A DNA stretch of 64,000 bases from Paraburkholderia podalyriae (lineage in GTDB: Bacteria > Pseudomonadota > Gammaproteobacteria > Burkholderiales > Burkholderiaceae), in contig NZ_VZQQ01000019.1 of assembly GCF_014397785.1 (NCBI RefSeq), forward strand, positions 62,001-126,000, given 5' to 3'. Shown here piece by piece: positions 60,402 to 64,000 of the stretch; position 1 is the stretch's first letter; each line of letters opens with the position of its first letter. The notes below the pieces were generated by a model, which was not told where the DNA came from, did not search any database, and worked only from the letters and a program-made list of their open reading frames with translations. The position numbers and the translations under genes were made by a program.

Positions 60402-61454
60402 ATGGAATACCGCAGACTCGGCGACTCCGACGTGCAGGTTAGCCTGATTGGTCTCGGCACGATGACGTGGGGCGAGCAGAACACCGAGCAGGAAGCGCAC
60501 GCGCAGATCGACTACGCGCTCGATCACGGCGTGAACCTGATCGACACCGCTGAAATGTATCCGGTGCCGCCGCGCGCCGAAACGCAAGGGTCGACGGAGC
60601 GCTACATCGGCACCTGGCTCGCGCAGCACAAGAGCGCGCGCGAGAAGATCGTGCTCGCCACCAAGATCGCGGGACCCGCGCGTCAGCCGCACAATCCGCG
60701 TCATATTCGCGGCGAGGGCAATCAGTTCGACCGCAAGAATCTGACCGAGGCGCTCAACGACAGCCTCAAGCGTCTGCAAACCGACTACGTCGATCTGTAT
60801 CAGCTGCACTGGCCGGATCGCAGCACGATGACGTTCGGCCGCCCATCGTATCCGTGGGTCGACGACGCGTACACGGTGCCGATCGAGGAAACGCTGACGG
60901 TGCTCGCCGAATTCGTGAAAGCGGGCAAGGTGCGCCATATCGGCGTGTCGAACGAAACGCCGTGGGGCGTCGCGCAGTTTCTGCGCGCGGCCGAAAAGCT
61001 CGGTTTGCCGCGTATCGTCAGCATCCAGAATCCGTACAGCCTGTTGAACCGCACGTACGAAGTCGGTTTGTCCGAGTACGCGCATCGCGACAACATCGGT
61101 TTGCTCGCCTACTCGCCGCTTGCGTTCGGCTGGCTGTCGGGCAAGTACGAAGGCGGCGCGCGTCCGGCCGGCGCGCGCATCACGCTGTTCGAGCGCTTCC
61201 AGCGCTACAGCAAGCCGCAAGCCGTGCAGGCGACCACGCGTTACGTCGAACTCGCGAAGCGCGACGGCCTGTCGCCCGCGCAATTCGCGCTCGCGTTCGT
61301 CAATAGCCGGCCGTTCGTGACCAGCAATCTGATCGGCGCGACGTCGCTCGAGCAGTTGAAGGAAAACATCGCCAGCGCGGACGTGAAGCTGTCGGCGCAA
61401 GTGCTCGCCGAAATCGACAGGCTGCACGAACTGCAGCCGAATCCGGCGCCGTGA
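60402..61454 (+). CDS. Aldo/keto reductase (Tas-like)
   Basis: This 350-residue NADP(H)-dependent oxidoreductase has a TIM barrel. The active-site Asp/Tyr region is NLIDTAEMYPVPPRAETQGS (about residues 45-64), the Lys is in KIVLATKIAGPARQP, and the His is in DYVDLYQLHWPDRSTMTFG. NADPH-binding residues lie in the C-terminal ATSLEQLKENIASADVKLSA. It resembles the Tas/YghZ group. The start at 60402 is preceded by GGACAAGTTAG without a clear ribosome-binding site. No operon partner is obvious. The physiological substrate is unknown. Confidence 0.93.
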   Translation: MEYRRLGDSDVQVSLIGLGTMTWGEQNTEQEAHAQIDYALDHGVNLIDTAEMYPVPPRAETQGSTERYIGTWLAQHKSAREKIVLATKIAGPARQPHNPRHIRGEGNQFDRKNLTEALNDSLKRLQTDYVDLYQLHWPDRSTMTFGRPSYPWVDDAYTVPIEETLTVLAEFVKAGKVRHIGVSNETPWGVAQFLRAAEKLGLPRIVSIQNPYSLLNRTYEVGLSEYAHRDNIGLLAYSPLAFGWLSGKYEGGARPAGARITLFERFQRYSKPQAVQATTRYVELAKRDGLSPAQFALAFVNSRPFVTSNLIGATSLEQLKENIASADVKLSAQVLAEIDRLHELQPNPAP

Positions 61455-61551
61455 CGTCGATGTAACTGCGATGCTCGCTTGCCGTGGTGGCCCCGGTCGT
61501 TTAACGGTGCGGCCGCGGCAAGCGCATCGAATCAATCGGCTACAGCCGAAC

Positions 61552-62973
61552 TCAACCCGCGGCCTTTGCGGTACCCACCCCGCGCTTCGCCGCAAGCGGC
61601 GAATTCTCGCCGAGATCCCAGAACAGTCCCGCCATCATCTGCAGGCCCTCGCGCACCACCGGGCTCAGAAGATGCTCGTTCGGCGCATGCTGCGAGCAGG
61701 CCGGATACGAATGCGGCACCCAGATCGTCGGCAGACCGAGCGTATCGGCGAATATCTCGTTCGGCAGCGTGCCGCCGAGATTCGGCAGCAGCGCGGTCTT
61801 CTTGCCGGTGGTTGCTTCGAGCGACGCGGTCGCCCACGTGACCCACGGATCGTCGGGATCGAGCCGCGTGGCCGGCGCGCCACGTTCGACGTCGATCTCG
61901 ACCAGCTGAAAACCGTGCGCATCGAGATGCGCGCGCAGATGCTTGCCGAGGTTTTCCCAATCGGTGCCGACCACGAAGCGCAACTGGCAGACCGCGAACG
62001 CCGACGGCGGAATCGCGTTGACCGGGTTCTCCGGATTGCCCGCCTTGAGGGCCAGCACTTCGAAGCTGTTCCAGCCGAATACGCGCTCGGGCGCGGAAAG
62101 ACCCGGCTCGCCCCAGTTGTCGTCGACGGTGGGGTCGCCCGGACCGCCGCCCACCGCAATATCGGCAAGCGCGTGACGTACGGCTTCGGGGATCGGCGGC
62201 GGACGCAGGCCCTCGACCGCGATAACCCCGCGCGCATTGACGAGACTCGCGAGCGCATTGGCAAGCACCGTCGCCGGATTGCGCAGCAGTCCGCCCCAGT
62301 TGCCTGAATGATGCGCGCCGTCGCGCAGGTTCAGCGACAGCCTGAAATTGACCGCGCCGCGCGAGCCGAGAAACACGGTCGGACGATGCGCGGCCAGACG
62401 CGGGCCGTCGGAGGCGATCAGCACGTCCGCGGCGAGTTCGTCGCGATGCGCATGGCAGATCGCGTCGAGCCCGGGAGAGCCGGTTTCCTCGCCCATCTCG
62501 ATCAGCAGCTTCGTGTTGAAGCCGAGTTTGCCATCGCGCGCGGCGAGCGTGCTCGCGAGCGCGGCGAGGTTGATCGAGTGCTGGCCTTTGTTGTCGGCGG
62601 TGCCGCGACCGAACCAGCGCTCGCCTTCGACGCTCACCGCCCACGGCGTCAGCGGCGCGCGCCACTGGCTGTCGTAGCCGCGCACGACGTCGCCGTGGCC
62701 GTAGATCAGGACGGTCGGTAGCTGATCGCCTTCGTGACGGTTGGCGATCAGGAACGGCCCGAAGCCATCGACCGGGTTATCGACGATACGCGTGCCGAAG
62801 CCGAGGCGCTCTGCTTCGGGCGCGATTTCGTCGGTCAGATAGGACAGCAGCAGCGCGCCGCGATCGCGCTCCTGGCTTTCGGTGCGAAATCCGACGCGGC
62901 GGTTCAGATCGGCGAGAAAAGCGCCGGATTCGAAGTGCCGGGTGGCAAGCTCGATGGCCCGGTTGCGGCTCAT
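61552..62973 (-). CDS. M20-family metallopeptidase
   Basis: The 473-residue protein starts at the ATG at 62973; the open frame continues 29 residues upstream without family sequence. M20 metal ligands can be placed in LIYGHGDVVRG (His), GRGTADNKGQ (bridging Asp), EMGEETGSPG with the catalytic Glu, and SDGPRLAAHRP. The dimerisation domain is in the middle (GSRGAVNFRLSLNLRDGAHH, HSGNWGGLLRN). The C-terminal PHSYPACSQHAPNEHLLSPV carries the last His. It is probably a dipeptidase or amidohydrolase of small peptides. A LysR gene starts about 250 bases away on the other strand and may control it. Confidence 0.92.
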   Translation of the reverse strand: MSRNRAIELATRHFESGAFLADLNRRVGFRTESQERDRGALLLSYLTDEIAPEAERLGFGTRIVDNPVDGFGPFLIANRHEGDQLPTVLIYGHGDVVRGYDSQWRAPLTPWAVSVEGERWFGRGTADNKGQHSINLAALASTLAARDGKLGFNTKLLIEMGEETGSPGLDAICHAHRDELAADVLIASDGPRLAAHRPTVFLGSRGAVNFRLSLNLRDGAHHSGNWGGLLRNPATVLANALASLVNARGVIAVEGLRPPPIPEAVRHALADIAVGGGPGDPTVDDNWGEPGLSAPERVFGWNSFEVLALKAGNPENPVNAIPPSAFAVCQLRFVVGTDWENLGKHLRAHLDAHGFQLVEIDVERGAPATRLDPDDPWVTWATASLEATTGKKTALLPNLGGTLPNEIFADTLGLPTIWVPHSYPACSQHAPNEHLLSPVVREGLQMMAGLFWDLGENSPLAAKRGVGTAKAAG

Positions 62974-63224
62974 GTCGATGTCTCCAATGCGGGGATGGGT
63001 GAGTAGGGCAGAGGACCGCGAGGCTCGGTGGCTCGACGCGCGGCGCGGCGTGCGAGGCAATCGCCCGCGATGTCATTGCGACCGATTCTAGAAGCGCGTC
63101 ATTTTTGTCACAATGATCATGTTTCGAAGCTTGCATTGCCGGAAAAGCAAAGCGGCATGCCTCGGCTCGGACCGCGGCACTCACCCACGGCATCGTTGCA
63201 ACTGACTCTATCGAGGCGTCCCGG

Positions 63225-64000
63225 ATGGCACGTTCACTGCATGGCATTGCGTTGCGTTATTTCGTCGAGGTCGCGCGCAGCGGTTCGCTGAGCGACGCGT
63301 CCGAACGGCTGCACGTCGCGGTATCGGCGATCAGCCGGCAGATCGTGCGGCTCGAAGGCGAACTCGGCGCGACGCTGTTCGAGCGGCGCCCGCGCGGCAT
63401 GGCGCTGTCCGAGGCCGGCGAGCGGCTCCTCGCGTACGCCCAACGCAGTCTGCTCGAAGCCGAGCACGTGATGAAGGAAATCGGCGGTCTCGCCACTCTG
63501 CACGGCAGCCGGATCAAGATCGCGACCGCCGAAGGCTTCGCTGCCGACTTCATGCCCGCAGCCATCGCGGATTTCCGCGCCGAGCATCCCGGCACCGATT
63601 TCACGCTGACCGTGATGTCACCGGCCGACGCGACCCGCCACGTGCGCGACGGTGACGTCGATATTGCATTGTCGTTCAGCCTCGCGCCGGAGAAGGGCGT
63701 CAAGGTCGAGCACACCGAACGCGCGCCCGTGTTCGTGCTGCTGCGCACCGATCATCCGCTCGCGGCGCGCGCGAGAGTGTCGCTCGCCGAGGTGAGCCGT
63801 TATCCGCTCGCGCTGTCGGAGGCCGGCACCACGATTCGTCAATTGATCGACATTACGTGCGCGCTCGAAGGCATCCTGCTCGAGCCGGATCTGATCTGCA
63901 ACAACAGTGGCGCGATCTATCGCTATGCGCAGAAGTCCGGTGCGATCATGTTCACGGGGCTGCTGTCGGTGCGCGACCGCTATGCCGACGACGGCTTCCT
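63225..64000 (+). CDS. LysR-family transcriptional regulator, cut by the window edge
   Basis: The visible 258 residues start at the ATG at 63225 and run to the window end without a stop. The N-terminal winged HTH is canonical: LRYFVEVARSGSLSDASERL, HVAVSAISRQIVRLEGELGA and TLFERRPRGMALSEAGERLL. The substrate-binding domain follows (RIKIATAEGFAADFMPAAIA). It stands divergently from the M20 peptidase gene, the usual layout for a LysR regulator and its target. The 3' end is missing only because the window stops. Confidence 0.9.
   Translation, partial: MARSLHGIALRYFVEVARSGSLSDASERLHVAVSAISRQIVRLEGELGATLFERRPRGMALSEAGERLLAYAQRSLLEAEHVMKEIGGLATLHGSRIKIATAEGFAADFMPAAIADFRAEHPGTDFTLTVMSPADATRHVRDGDVDIALSFSLAPEKGVKVEHTERAPVFVLLRTDHPLAARARVSLAEVSRYPLALSEAGTTIRQLIDITCALEGILLEPDLICNNSGAIYRYAQKSGAIMFTGLLSVRDRYADDGF

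Noticed and set aside
60021..61595. 524-codon minus-strand open frame
   Set aside because: Only the last 75 codons look real (DUF3820); the rest is opposite the aldo/keto reductase gene.

Overview
The window looks like a piece of a Burkholderiales chromosome, most likely Paraburkholderia or Burkholderia. The evidence is GC-rich core genes with typical family versions (rnr, rlmB, rpiA, pyrD, bpt/aat, dusA, ssu genes) and extracellular-polysaccharide genes. The assignment comes from protein character, not from a database search.

Region 1 (1-14328) is the end of an integrative and conjugative or genomic island. It holds a TraD-type coupling protein, an ICE membrane protein, an internally deleted SET-domain gene and an AlpA-like regulator. 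Next come a visibly more AT-rich seven-gene operon (4398-12459) and a P4-type tyrosine recombinase that sits against the 3' end of a tRNA-Leu(CAG) gene. The operon encodes a DNA methyltransferase, a phosphoribosyltransferase-like protein, an ORC/CDC6-like AAA+ ATPase, an unidentified Rossmann-like protein, a two-TM protein with a degenerate Nudix-like domain, a cupin, and a ThiL/PurM-type kinase-like enzyme. The genes overlap or nearly abut. This is the best candidate for an undescribed conflict or signalling system in the window.

Region 2 (14329-19460) is core genome: two tandem tRNA-Leu(CAG) genes, each with its own promoter and terminator, then rnr, rlmB and rpiA.

Region 3 (19747-39137) mixes surface polysaccharide genes with accessory metabolism. 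It has a GT4 glycosyltransferase, an undecaprenyl-phosphate sugar transferase under a Crp-like regulator, a flippase, a tandem alpha/beta hydrolase and a decayed manC. Between them lies a five-gene operon: carrier protein, acyl-CoA dehydrogenase, aminoacyl-carrier-protein ligase, DUF1839 and a GH2 glycosidase. Gfo/Idh and GntR-family genes follow.

Region 4 (39172-45283) is housekeeping: an amino-acid ABC transporter pair without its ATPase, pyrD, the N-degron transferases bpt and aat, a Nudix hydrolase and tRNA-fMet.

Region 5 (45343-64000) has small hypothetical proteins, an epimerase/TetR divergent pair with a clear palindromic operator, a 3-hydroxyisobutyryl-CoA hydrolase-like gene, an ssuDCB operon whose ssuD carries a one-base frameshift, tRNA-His, dusA, a repeat-rich lipoprotein, a TPR-sulfotransferase gene broken by a small inversion, an aldo/keto reductase, an M20 peptidase and a truncated LysR gene at the right edge.

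Decay is a recurrent theme. Four genes are broken in four different ways: the SET protein, manC, ssuD and the sulfotransferase.
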